From NCBI GenBank assembly GCA_025454075.1, contig JALOPD010000119.1, positions 1 through 10,425 of the forward strand: a stretch of DNA of 10,425 bases. Reading direction: 5' to 3'. The stretch comes from Desulfobacterales bacterium (lineage in GTDB: Bacteria > Desulfobacterota > Desulfobacteria > Desulfobacterales > UBA2174_A). Below, in pieces: positions 1-6,579 of the stretch. Both the position numbers and the translations under genes were made by a program. Every line of letters begins with the position of its first letter. The first letter of the stretch is position 1. Under the pieces are notes generated by a model. That model was not told the origin of the DNA and did not search any database. It saw only the letters and a list, made by a program, of their open reading frames with translations.

Positions 1-156
1 CAATAAAATCTTTCTCGGTCTTATCAGCTTGAATTTTTTATTCTCTTGGATAATTATATCGCTATTCGGCAAAAATGCAACGCCATTTTGGCCTTGTACC
101 ATAAAAACCGGCCTTGGGCGCTGCCATTCAGCAAGAGTGTATTTAAATTGATACAT
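1..156 (-). CDS. Possible 5' part of an unrecognised AT-rich gene, cut by the left edge
   Basis: On the minus strand a frame is open from the ATG at 154-156 to the left edge (52 residues) and also 10 codons upstream of it, back to a stop at 187-189. The peptide is mixed and soluble-looking: MYQFKYTLAEWQ near the start, then RPRPVFMVQG, then FLPNSDIIIQ and a basic end. I do not recognise the family. A purine-rich AAAGG lies 10 bases before the ATG and GGAG lies 3 bases before it, so the start is not well supported. Base composition is far lower in G+C than the rest of the window, which would fit acquired DNA or a decayed gene. A competing plus-strand open frame also reaches the edge (about 49 codons, ending near 151), so coding status is uncertain. 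Confidence 0.3.
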   Translation of the reverse strand, partial: MYQFKYTLAEWQRPRPVFMVQGQNGVAFLPNSDIIIQENKKFKLIRPRKILL

Positions 157-327
157 CCACTCCAAGCCTTTGATGTCATCTTTGGGTTATCGGTTTACAT
201 GGAAAGAAACTTGAACTGATTTTTTCAGAATGAAGGTTTGCCTGTGATCCGCGGGTCCATTCTGCGCAATGGTCTATGCATCTTAGGCTGACCCTGTATA
301 AAACACGCACACAAGGAGGTGCGAATC
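157..327. other. Non-coding upstream region of the CBM48 gene
   Basis: I see no credible gene here. Composition changes from AT-rich to GC-rich at around 230-250. A TATAAA at 297-302 could be a -10 box about 25 bases before the CBM48 start, but no acceptable -35 box lies 16-18 bases upstream of it, so I do not call a promoter. The antisense open frames crossing this part are shadows of the gene that follows. Confidence 0.4.
313..319 (+). promoter_or_regulatory. Strong Shine-Dalgarno site that fixes the CBM48 start
   Basis: AAGGAGG ends 8 bases before the ATG at 328. A GTG at 319 is in frame, but it overlaps this site and cannot use it, so the ATG at 328 is preferred. Confidence 0.75.
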
Positions 328-621
328 ATGGCCCGAACCGCAAAAAAAAATGTGGTCAAACGCAGAAGGATCGAATTCATGCTGGAAATGCCCGAAGCGC
401 AGCAGGTCATCCTGATGGGCGACTTCAACCAGTGGAATCCCAAGACGCACCCCATGCGCAAGGACAAAAACGGGGTGTGGCGCAAGACCGTGATGATTTA
501 TCCCGGCCGCTATGAATACCGCTTCTGGGTGGATGGGGAGTGGTACAACGACCCCTACAACACGCTGCGATGCCCGAATTGCTTCGGCAGCGAGAACAAC
601 GTGATCGACGTCGTTGCCTGA
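328..621 (+). CDS. Stand-alone glycogen-binding (CBM48 / isoamylase early-set) domain protein
   Basis: A 97-residue protein that is almost entirely one beta-sandwich domain of the AMPK-beta/CBM48 (isoamylase N-terminal) type. Visible landmarks are a Lys/Arg-rich N-terminus (residues 3-14), VILMGDFNQW at 27-36 with the typical Asn and Trp, a Gly-Val-Trp turn at 49-51, YEYRFWVDGEW at 62-72, and a C-terminal FGSENNVIDV at 86-95. W36, W67 and W72 are candidate sugar-stacking residues. No catalytic domain is attached. From family knowledge it should bind alpha-glucan such as glycogen or act as a small adaptor; that role is inferred. C82 and C85 form a CPNC pair in the last loop, which is not a usual feature of the domain as I know it. 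There is no signal peptide, so it is cytoplasmic. It appears monocistronic: the next gene starts 97 bases later. Confidence 0.85.
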   Translation: MARTAKKNVVKRRRIEFMLEMPEAQQVILMGDFNQWNPKTHPMRKDKNGVWRKTVMIYPGRYEYRFWVDGEWYNDPYNTLRCPNCFGSENNVIDVVA

Positions 622-704
622 CAGCAAATGCCGCCCACCGAACGTTTTGCCGTCCGGCCGGACCGATGATATCGTCGCGACGGATGTGTGTTCAGCTTGA
701 GGTT

Positions 705-710
705 GGAGGT
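705..710 (+). promoter_or_regulatory. Shine-Dalgarno site supporting a TTG start
   Basis: GGAGGT ends 8 bases before the TTG at 719. The first in-frame ATG (734) is 17 or more bases from any good Shine-Dalgarno match, which favours the TTG. Confidence 0.5.
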
Positions 711-718
711 GGGAGGCC

Positions 719-1561
719 TTGTCACTCGAAGTCATGCTGGTCGTTCTTGCGGGGGCTGCATTGCACGCGGCTTGGAATGCCCTTGTCAAGTCGGGCTCAG
801 ACCCCCTCCTGGATACGGTCCTGATCTCAGCAGGAGTCGCCGCGGCATCGGCGGTGATGCTGATCTTTGTTCCATCCCCCCACCCAAGCAGCTGGCCGTT
901 TCTGGCCGCATCGGCTGCTGTCCATCTGTTGTATTTTGGTTTCATGACGCTCGCGTATCGGGGAAGCGAGCTCAGCGTGATTTACCCCATCATGCGCGGC
1001 TCGTCACCGGCTTTCACCGTCATCGCAGCGGCGCTCTTGTTGCACGAGCAAACGACCTGGAACGGTTGGGTGGGTGTATTTCTGGTCTCGGGGGGAATAT
1101 GGCTTCTAGCGGCGAACTCGCCGCGCTCCAAAAACATTCGGCTGGCACCGGTGTGCTTTGCGTTTCTGAATGCCGGTGTCATCATGGGGTACTCCCTTAT
1201 AGACGGCGTGGGGGTCCGGCGCTCTGGAAACGCGTTCAGCTACACGGCCTGGGTGCTCATGATCGGGGGGTCGGTCTTCTCGCTCATGATGACGGTCTTC
1301 GACCGGAAGCGGATGCTCGAGTATGTTCTGCAGCGATGGAAAAAGGGGGTTTTCGGCGGCGGGTGCACGCTGGCGTCCTACAGCCTCGCGCTGTGGGCGA
1401 TGACGAAGGCGCCCATTGGGCCCGTTGCGGCGCTGCGTGAGACGTCGATCGTCTTCAGTGCGTTGTTGGCTGTTGTTATTTTAAAAGAGAACATCAGCCC
1501 GCTGCGATGGATATCCATCATCGTCGTCACGGCCGGAGCGATTGCGATCAAGGGCTTGTGA
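719..1561 (+). CDS. EamA-family (drug/metabolite transporter) membrane protein
   Basis: A 280-residue, highly hydrophobic protein with about ten predicted membrane segments arranged as two EamA repeats, which is the usual length and plan for the DMT superfamily. The N-terminus carries an ALHAAWNALVKSG stretch (about 14-26). The end of the first repeat has YPIMRGSSPAFTVIAAALLLHEQ (about 88-110, split here by a single helix). The second ends with PVAALRETSIVFSALLAVVILKE, containing the Glu that usually closes the family's repeat. It is expected in the cytoplasmic membrane as an exporter or importer of small metabolites; the substrate cannot be read from sequence. The N-terminus resembles the subgroup that databases call phosphonate-utilisation-associated membrane proteins, but no phn gene is present, so that name should not be transferred. 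TTG start. The C-N hydrolase follows 67 bases downstream and may be co-transcribed. Confidence 0.85.
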   Translation: MSLEVMLVVLAGAALHAAWNALVKSGSDPLLDTVLISAGVAAASAVMLIFVPSPHPSSWPFLAASAAVHLLYFGFMTLAYRGSELSVIYPIMRGSSPAFTVIAAALLLHEQTTWNGWVGVFLVSGGIWLLAANSPRSKNIRLAPVCFAFLNAGVIMGYSLIDGVGVRRSGNAFSYTAWVLMIGGSVFSLMMTVFDRKRMLEYVLQRWKKGVFGGGCTLASYSLALWAMTKAPIGPVAALRETSIVFSALLAVVILKENISPLRWISIIVVTAGAIAIKGL

Positions 1562-1628
1562 AAAGATGATTCCTCCGGCAAATAAGCAGATGCAGCTCAA
1601 ACCCATGTGAGGCGGAGCGGGGTGCCCG

Positions 1629-2399
1629 ATGAGAGTGGCCAGCATCCAGTTTGAAATGGCCGACCGACCCAAGGCGCAAAATGTCGAACATGCGCTGGCC
1701 CTTCTCGACCGCGTACCCGAGGCCGATCTCATTCTTCTGCCGGAGATCTGGCCCTGCGGTTTTTTTGCCTTCGACCGCTATGCGGCCGAGAGCGAACCCC
1801 TGGACGGGCCCACTGTGGCCGCCTTCAGGCGGAAGGCGCACGCGCGCCGCTGCCACCTCCTGATGGGCAGTCTGGTCGAGCGCAACGCCGACGGGCTCTT
1901 CAACACCACCGTCCTCATCGGCCCCGACGGCGAGATCGCCGCTTGCTATCGCAAGATCCACCTGTTCGGCTACCAATCCGACGAAACCAAGCTTCTGACC
2001 CCCGGCAGGGAGATCGTCGTGGCCGACACCCCGTGGGGCCGGGCCGGGTTCTCCACCTGCTACGACCTGCGCTTCCCCGAGCTGTTCCGACGCATGGTGG
2101 ACCGCGGCGCGGAGCTTTTCCTCGTCCCGTCCGCCTGGCCGCTGGCGCGCATCGAGGCCTGGCGGCTCTTCAACCGCGCGCGGGCGCACGAGAACCTGGC
2201 CTTCCTCGTGTCCTGCAACTGCGCCGGCGAGAACGCGGGCAAGCGCTACGGCGGCCACAGCATGATCGTGGACCCCTGGGGCAAGGTGCTGGCCGAAGGC
2301 GGGGAAGGCGGGGAGATCGTCGCGGCCGAAATCGATGTCGGACAAACCGCCGCGGCCCGCAGGGAATTCCCGGCGCTGGCCGACCGCGTTTTTCGCTGA
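1629..2399 (+). CDS. Carbon-nitrogen hydrolase (nitrilase superfamily, YafV/Nit2 omega-amidase-like)
   Basis: A 256-residue single-domain C-N hydrolase with the full catalytic triad. Glu39 lies in LILLPEIW, Lys109 in CYRKIHLFG, and Cys144 in STCYDLRFPELFR. The last motif is typical of the Nit2/YafV branch, which hydrolyses omega-amides such as alpha-ketoglutaramate; Nit1-like deaminated-glutathione amidases are close relatives, so substrate remains open. C-terminal strands with GGHSMIVDPWGKVLAEGG (about 212-229) complete the fold. A 9-base tandem duplication at 2295-2312 encodes Glu-Gly-Gly twice in that region. The protein is cytoplasmic with no leader. The ATG at 1629 has only a weak GGAG 11 bases upstream. 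It sits between two EamA transporters on the same strand with no other enzyme of a shared pathway. A second, distinct nitrilase-family gene lies at 5757-6572. Confidence 0.88.
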   Translation: MRVASIQFEMADRPKAQNVEHALALLDRVPEADLILLPEIWPCGFFAFDRYAAESEPLDGPTVAAFRRKAHARRCHLLMGSLVERNADGLFNTTVLIGPDGEIAACYRKIHLFGYQSDETKLLTPGREIVVADTPWGRAGFSTCYDLRFPELFRRMVDRGAELFLVPSAWPLARIEAWRLFNRARAHENLAFLVSCNCAGENAGKRYGGHSMIVDPWGKVLAEGGEGGEIVAAEIDVGQTAAARREFPALADRVFR

Positions 2400-2404
2400 A
2401 GGGC

Positions 2405-2467
2405 GGGGATGAAGGATGCCGGATACCGGATGCAGGATAAAAACCTCGCCCCTTCTTTTCATCCCGC
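2405..2467. repeat. Degenerate 7-bp tandem array (GGATRNN x5) with inverted partner
   Basis: Five consecutive 7-base units starting GGAT lie at 2407, 2414, 2421, 2428 and 2435 (GGATGAA, GGATGCC, GGATACC, GGATGCA, GGATAAA). About 16 bases further on, TTCATCCCGC (2458-2467) is the reverse complement of the first unit and its flank (2404-2413, one extra G), so the array can fold back on itself. It fills the gap between the C-N hydrolase stop and rarD. The period of 7 is not compatible with coding. I infer a dispersed intergenic repeat element; a role in transcription is not shown. Confidence 0.6.
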
Positions 2468-2509
2468 AGCTCGCAGCCTGCACCCTTTTTCGCCGGAGCC
2501 TCCCAAAAT

Positions 2510-3433
2510 ATGAACCCTGAAGAAACGCACCTCTCCGACGCGCGCCGGCAAACCGCGGCCGGGGTCGCATACGCCGGCATGGCCTTTTTGATCTGGGGCA
2601 TCAGTCCGGTCTATTGGAAGGCCATGCAGCAGGTGCCGGCGCTGGAGATCGTCACCCACCGCGTGGTGTGGTCGTTTGCCTTCCTGATCGGGCTCACACT
2701 GGTTCAACGCCGCTGGGACGAGTTCCGGCGCGTTCTAAAAACCCCCCGCACCCTGCTGATTCTGACCCTGACCACGCTGCTCGTGAGCGGCAACTGGCTG
2801 CTTTACATCTGGGCCGTCAACGCCGGCTACATGCTGCAGGCAAGCCTCGGCTATTACATCAACCCGCTGGTGAACGTGCTGCTCGGCATGGTGTTTTTGA
2901 AGGAGCGGCTGCGGCGGCCGCAGGCCCTGGCGGTGCTCCTGGCCTGCGCGGCGGTCGTCTTTCGTACGGTTTCCCTCGGCGAGCCGCCCTGGATCGCGCT
3001 GACCCTCGGCTTCACCTTCGGGCTTTACGGCCTGATCCGCAAGGTGGCGCCCGTAAGCTCCCTGGTCGGCCTCACCGTCGAAACGCTGCTGCTGACGGCC
3101 CCCGGCATCGCCTATCTCCTCCATCTCGAGTCCCAGGGGACCGGGGCCTTGTTCCACGGCGGCCCATCGCTGGATGCCCTTCTGATCGGCACGGGGGTGT
3201 TCACGGCGGTCCCGCTGCTGTTCTTCAACCTCGGCGCCCGGCGGATCGACCTCTCCTCGGTCGGCCTCATGCAGTACATTGCCCCGAGCGGCATGTTCCT
3301 GCTGGCGGTCCTCGTCTACGGCGAGCCTTTCACAGCGGTGCAGCTGTGGACCTTTGCCATGATCTGGACGGCCCTTGCGATCTATTCGATCGACTCGGTG
3401 CGCACCTACCGGCGCACGCCGAGATCCGTTTGA
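2510..3433 (+). CDS. rarD: RarD-type EamA transporter
   Basis: A 307-residue membrane protein with about ten membrane segments and the specific signatures of the RarD branch of the EamA/DMT family. They are ISPVYWKAM (about 31-39), HRVVWSFAF (50-58), NWLLYIWAVN followed by SLGYYINPLVNVLLG (about 95-124), a FGLYGLIRK stretch before mid-protein, the VETLLL segment, and the C-terminal GLMQYIAPSGMFLLAVLVYGE. RarD is known by homology to the E. coli chloramphenicol-sensitivity protein; the natural substrate is not established, so the name describes the family and not proven resistance. It differs clearly from the other EamA gene in this window (719-1561) and is not a recent duplicate. The ATG has GGAG 11 bases upstream. 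The stop codon lies inside the -35 box of the promoter proposed for the kinase gene. Confidence 0.9.
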   Translation: MNPEETHLSDARRQTAAGVAYAGMAFLIWGISPVYWKAMQQVPALEIVTHRVVWSFAFLIGLTLVQRRWDEFRRVLKTPRTLLILTLTTLLVSGNWLLYIWAVNAGYMLQASLGYYINPLVNVLLGMVFLKERLRRPQALAVLLACAAVVFRTVSLGEPPWIALTLGFTFGLYGLIRKVAPVSSLVGLTVETLLLTAPGIAYLLHLESQGTGALFHGGPSLDALLIGTGVFTAVPLLFFNLGARRIDLSSVGLMQYIAPSGMFLLAVLVYGEPFTAVQLWTFAMIWTALAIYSIDSVRTYRRTPRSV

Positions 3434-3459
3434 TTTTTTCGACCGGCTTGAGGTATAGT
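3430..3459 (+). promoter_or_regulatory. Candidate sigma70 promoter for the MEDS kinase/response regulator pair
   Basis: TTGATT (3430-3435) and TATAGT (3454-3459) are separated by 18 bases. The -35 box overlaps the rarD stop codon. The predicted start would give a leader of about 220 bases before the kinase ATG. That leader includes a small GC hairpin (CACCC at 3575-3579, GGGTG at 3583-3587) and no open frame I believe in. Confidence 0.4.
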
Positions 3460-3688
3460 CCCCGTCACCTGTTCCGTCTTCCTCTTTTCCACCGATCCTG
3501 CACCAAGCCTGTAATTCGCTGAGCATAGAGGGCCTCATGCTTCCTGCTCGCATTCATATTGGATTTGTCCGCGTCACCCGGGGGGTGGGTGGTGTTGCTT
3601 TCCCGGGAGAAATCCCTTGAGAAAGAACCGTGCGCCGTTCTTTTCGATGCGCCAACGTCAACTGCCTTCCGTCGCCGGGTAAACCGAC

Positions 3689-5029
3689 ATGACCACACAC
3701 GACCAGAACCGGGAACTGGAGCAGCGGCTGTGGCGGCTGCAGGCCGGGGACCACCTGTGCTGCCTGTACGCGTCCGAGGAGGAACACCGCACACTGCTGG
3801 CGCCGTTCATGCGCCAGGGGCTGGAGCGCCACGAAAAGGTCCTCTACATCGCCGACGACCACACGGCCGGGCACATCATCGCCTACCTGACCTCCGACGG
3901 GGTGGAGGTCAAGCCGTACCTGCAGGGGGGGCAGCTCTCGGTTCTGAGCAGCGACGAATCCTACGTGCACGCAGGGGTCTTCGACCCCGATCGGATGATT
4001 GCGCTATTGCGGTCGGAAACCGAGCGCGCCGCCGGCCAGGGGTACAAGGCCCTGCGCGTCACGGGCGAGATGAGCTGGGCCTTGAAAGGCCTGCCCGGCT
4101 CCGAGCGCGTGGTCGAATACGAGGCCAAGCTGAACACCTTTTTCCCGGGCAGCGCGTGCCTGGCCGTTTGCCAGTACGACCGGCGCAGGTTCGATGCGAG
4201 CGTGCTGCTGGAGGTGCTGGCGACTCACCCCCTGGCCGTGGTCGGGACCGAGGTCTATGACAACTTCTACTACATGCCCCCCCAGGACTTCTTCGGGGCC
4301 AACCCCGTCGCCGCCAAGCTGGACAGCTGGCTGAGCCACCTCAAGGAGCGCAAGCGTTCCGAGACCCAGATCCGGACGCTGACCCGCAAGCTGATGAAGA
4401 CGCAGGAAGACGAGCGGCGGATGATATCGCGGGAGCTCCACGACCGGGTGGGCCAGGACCTGTCCGGCATCAAGCTGGCGCTGGAGACGCTGTTCGATCC
4501 ACAGCCGGCCGCGCCCCTCGAGATCCGGGAGAAGGTGACGCAGCTCAGCCGCCTGCTGGACCGCACCATCTTCACCGTCCGCGACCTGGCCTACGACCTG
4601 CGGCCGCCGGGGCTCGACGAGATGGGCATCGTTCAGGCGCTGTCCATGTTCTGCGACGATTTTTCAGAAAAAACCCGGATCCGCACCGACTACCATTCGG
4701 TGGGGATCGAGAAAATGAAGCTGGACTTCAACACCCGCATCAACCTCTACCGCATGATCCAGGAGGGGCTGAACAACATCCACAAACACGCGGAAGCGAC
4801 CCGCGCCGTCGTCAGGCTGACGGCCGCCTACCCCCACATCATCCTGCGGATCGAGGACAACGGCAGAGGCTTCGACGTGCAAAAGCGGGCGCGCGAGGTC
4901 GACTCCGAAAAACGGATGGGGCTGCGCAGCCTGCAGGAGCGCACCGACCTGCTGGGCGGGGCCATGATCGTAACCTCCAAACCCGGGCAAGGCACCAGGA
5001 TCCTGATCAAGCTTCCCTACGCGGGGTGA
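3689..5029 (+). CDS. MEDS-domain sensor histidine kinase (HisKA_3 / NarX type)
   Basis: A 446-residue cytoplasmic kinase with no membrane segment. Residues about 19-200 form a MEDS domain (methanogen/methylotroph DcmR sensory domain): GDHLCCLYASEEEH near 20-33, VLYIADD at 51-57, and RVTGEMSWAL at 123-132. The HisKA_3 dimerisation and phosphotransfer region follows, with the phospho-accepting His251 in SRELHDRVGQDLSG. The HATPase_c domain then shows an N box (EGLNNIHKHA, about 359-368), DNGRGFD at 390-396 and GLRSLQERTDLLGG at 411-424. All key residues are present, so it should be active. The ligand of MEDS domains is not known in general, and C24/C25 are worth noting. An in-frame TAA seven bases before the ATG forces the start at 3689, despite the lack of a good Shine-Dalgarno site. 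The response regulator begins 4 bases after the stop, so the two are translationally coupled. Confidence 0.9.
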   Translation: MTTHDQNRELEQRLWRLQAGDHLCCLYASEEEHRTLLAPFMRQGLERHEKVLYIADDHTAGHIIAYLTSDGVEVKPYLQGGQLSVLSSDESYVHAGVFDPDRMIALLRSETERAAGQGYKALRVTGEMSWALKGLPGSERVVEYEAKLNTFFPGSACLAVCQYDRRRFDASVLLEVLATHPLAVVGTEVYDNFYYMPPQDFFGANPVAAKLDSWLSHLKERKRSETQIRTLTRKLMKTQEDERRMISRELHDRVGQDLSGIKLALETLFDPQPAAPLEIREKVTQLSRLLDRTIFTVRDLAYDLRPPGLDEMGIVQALSMFCDDFSEKTRIRTDYHSVGIEKMKLDFNTRINLYRMIQEGLNNIHKHAEATRAVVRLTAAYPHIILRIEDNGRGFDVQKRAREVDSEKRMGLRSLQERTDLLGGAMIVTSKPGQGTRILIKLPYAG

Positions 5030-5033
5030 GGCC

Positions 5034-5711
5034 ATGGCGAACAAAAAAACCATTTTAATCGTGGACGACCACACGCTGTTCCGGGAGGGTCTGAAAGCGA
5101 TCATCAGCCGCAACCCGGCCTATGAGGTCGTCGGGGAAGCCGGGCGGGGGGACTGCGCGGTCCGGATGGCCCGATCGCTCAAGCCCGACCTGGTGCTGGT
5201 GGACATTTCGCTGCCCGACCAGAACGGCATCGAGGTCACTCTGCAGCTGAAGAAAGCCCTGCCCAGGGCCGCCGTCATGATGGTGACCATGCACTCCAAG
5301 GTCGACTACATCGTGAATGCCTTCAAGGCCGGTGCGACGGGCTTCGTGACCAAGGATTCGGCCCCCGAACGGCTGCTGCAGGCCATCGATGTCGTTCTCA
5401 AGGGGGAATACTTCCTGGACTCGGCCGTCTCCCAGAAAGTGGTTCAGCGGCTGGCCGGGATCCAATCGACCCCCAAGTCGATGGCGGATGCCGGCTACGA
5501 GAACCTCACGCCCCGCGAGCAGGAAATCTTCGCTCTCCTGGCCGAAGGGCACTCCCTGAAGCACATCGGCGAGCGGCTGTTCATCAGCCCCAAGACCGTC
5601 GAAAACCACCGCACCAGCGTCATGCGCAAGCTGGGCGTCCGCAGCAGCCTCGAGCTGATCCGCTACGCGGCCAAGGTGGGCATCATCGATCTCGACCTCT
5701 GGAAAGAATAG
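5034..5711 (+). CDS. NarL/FixJ-family response regulator with LuxR DNA-binding domain
   Basis: A 225-residue response regulator. The receiver domain (about 5-122) has the acidic pair D11/D12, phospho-acceptor D57 in LVLVDISLPD, T85 and K107 in the TKDS switch. A LuxR-type helix-turn-helix follows at about 156-218, with LTPREQEIFALLAEG, a recognition region ISPKTVENHRTSVMRKLGV (about 184-202), and a typical C-terminal helix. The length is normal for the family. It is almost certainly the partner of the MEDS kinase directly upstream, whose stop is 4 bases away and whose last codons supply a GGGGTGAGG ribosome site. It is expected to bind DNA as a dimer; its targets cannot be told from this window. 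Downstream it converges on the minus-strand C-N hydrolase. Confidence 0.93.
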   Translation: MANKKTILIVDDHTLFREGLKAIISRNPAYEVVGEAGRGDCAVRMARSLKPDLVLVDISLPDQNGIEVTLQLKKALPRAAVMMVTMHSKVDYIVNAFKAGATGFVTKDSAPERLLQAIDVVLKGEYFLDSAVSQKVVQRLAGIQSTPKSMADAGYENLTPREQEIFALLAEGHSLKHIGERLFISPKTVENHRTSVMRKLGVRSSLELIRYAAKVGIIDLDLWKE

Positions 5712-5731
5712 CCGGTTTGTCGCTGAACCGG
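5712..5731. terminator. Hairpin between convergent genes, possible weak terminator
   Basis: A perfect 6-bp stem CCGGTT / AACCGG with an 8-base loop begins right after the response regulator stop, in the 45-base gap between convergent genes. There is no T-tract on either strand, so a standard intrinsic terminator is not supported. Confidence 0.25.
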
Positions 5732-5756
5732 TGGCCGGCAGGTTGTCACGGCGGCC

Positions 5757-6572
5757 TCACCCCGCCGGGCGGTACAGGTCCGGACGGCGGTTAGGGAGAA
5801 AGTAGCGCATGGGGTGGCTGCGGACGGCGGCGAGCCGACCGGCGTCCAAATCGGCGACCAGCAAGCCTTCCCGCCCCCCGGCCTCCGCGGCGATCACCCG
5901 GCCGTCCGGGCCGATCGCCGCGGCCAGGCCGGGAAACGCCAGGCCGGCGCCGTTGTCGCCGGCCTGGTTGCACGCCACGACAAAGACCCCGTTGTCGAAG
6001 GCCCGGGCCGGCAGGTGCCGCATCCACGAGTCGCGCTTTTCTTCAGGGGTCCCGCGCGGGGAGGCGTGCGGCATGAAGATGACCTCGGCGCCGTCGAGTG
6101 CCATGCGCGTCGCGAACTCCGGGAAGTGCGCGTCGTAGCACAACTGGATCCCGAAGCGGACCCCGGCGGCCTCGAAAACGGGCGCCGCCTGCCCGGCGTC
6201 GAATATGTTTTTTTCAGGCGGCGCGATGTGCACTTTACGGTAGGCGCCGATCCATCCCTGCGGCCCTGCCGCAAGGTGGCTCGCAAAGACTTCCCCCCCT
6301 TCGCCCTTTTCCGCCAGACCCGCCAGGATGACCATCCGGTGGCGCTCGGCCAACGCGCAAAGCTGATGGCCGATCTCCCCCGGCAACGGCGCGGCGGAGG
6401 CGCGGATGCCTCGATCGACCCCGTACCCGGTGATGCACAGCTCGGGAAAGCAGACGATCCCCGCCCCCGCCCGCTGGGCGGCGGCGACCCAGCCGGCCAT
6501 GCGATCCAGGTTTTCGCGCACCTGGTTTCGCGGGGCATTGAAGATCACGGCGGCAACGCGAATCGTTTGCAT
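5757..6572 (-). CDS. Carbon-nitrogen hydrolase (nitrilase superfamily, amidase/carbamoylase-like)
   Basis: A 271-residue C-N hydrolase with an intact triad. Glu44 lies in IVCFPELCITGYG, Lys113 in AYRKVHIAPPE, and Cys145 in GIQLCYDAHFPE. It is more like the aliphatic-amidase, N-carbamoylputrescine-amidase and beta-ureidopropionase-like branches than the omega-amidase-like gene at 1629-2399. The C-terminus ends in an MRYFLPNRRPDLYRP segment (about 255-269), a type seen in that branch. The substrate is not determined. No leader and no membrane segment are visible, so it is cytoplasmic. The start ATG is preceded on its strand by only a weak GGAT. Immediately upstream lies the 122-bp inverted-repeat element (6580-6701), which separates it from the siroheme decarboxylase-like gene. 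The gene may be read from the yjbQ side or from an unseen promoter inside the element. Confidence 0.87.
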   Translation of the reverse strand: MQTIRVAAVIFNAPRNQVRENLDRMAGWVAAAQRAGAGIVCFPELCITGYGVDRGIRASAAPLPGEIGHQLCALAERHRMVILAGLAEKGEGGEVFASHLAAGPQGWIGAYRKVHIAPPEKNIFDAGQAAPVFEAAGVRFGIQLCYDAHFPEFATRMALDGAEVIFMPHASPRGTPEEKRDSWMRHLPARAFDNGVFVVACNQAGDNGAGLAFPGLAAAIGPDGRVIAAEAGGREGLLVADLDAGRLAAVRSHPMRYFLPNRRPDLYRPAG

Positions 6573-6579
6573 AAGATCC

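Noticed and set aside
2..151. Plus-strand frame open from the left edge with a hydrophobic stretch
   Set aside because: About 49 codons in AT-rich DNA. The hydrophobic run is what T-rich sequence gives by chance, and the opposite strand offers a more protein-like frame.
652..663. Perfect 12-bp palindrome GTCCGGCCGGAC in the gap before the first transporter
   Set aside because: Too short to be a terminator, with no T-tract and no second copy seen. Such a palindrome is not surprising in GC-rich DNA.
283..945. 220-codon minus-strand frame over the CBM48 gene and the start of the first transporter
   Set aside because: No family motif. It spans two convincing plus-strand genes and their gap.
2295..2312. 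9-bp tandem duplication within the C-N hydrolase gene
   Set aside because: In frame (Glu-Gly-Gly twice) in a surface-like loop, so it is a small local duplication with no sign of function.
1548..2570. 340-codon open frame on the minus strand opposite the C-N hydrolase
   Set aside because: It is a shadow of a clearly conserved plus-strand gene with an intact Glu-Lys-Cys triad. The translation is repetitive, rich in Arg, Gly and Ala, has no recognisable motif, and runs through the heptamer repeat.
3559..4260. 233-codon plus-strand frame overlapping the start of the MEDS kinase
   Set aside because: The second half is a frame-shifted reading of the kinase and is rich in Arg, Pro and Gly. The first part has no motif or ribosome site.
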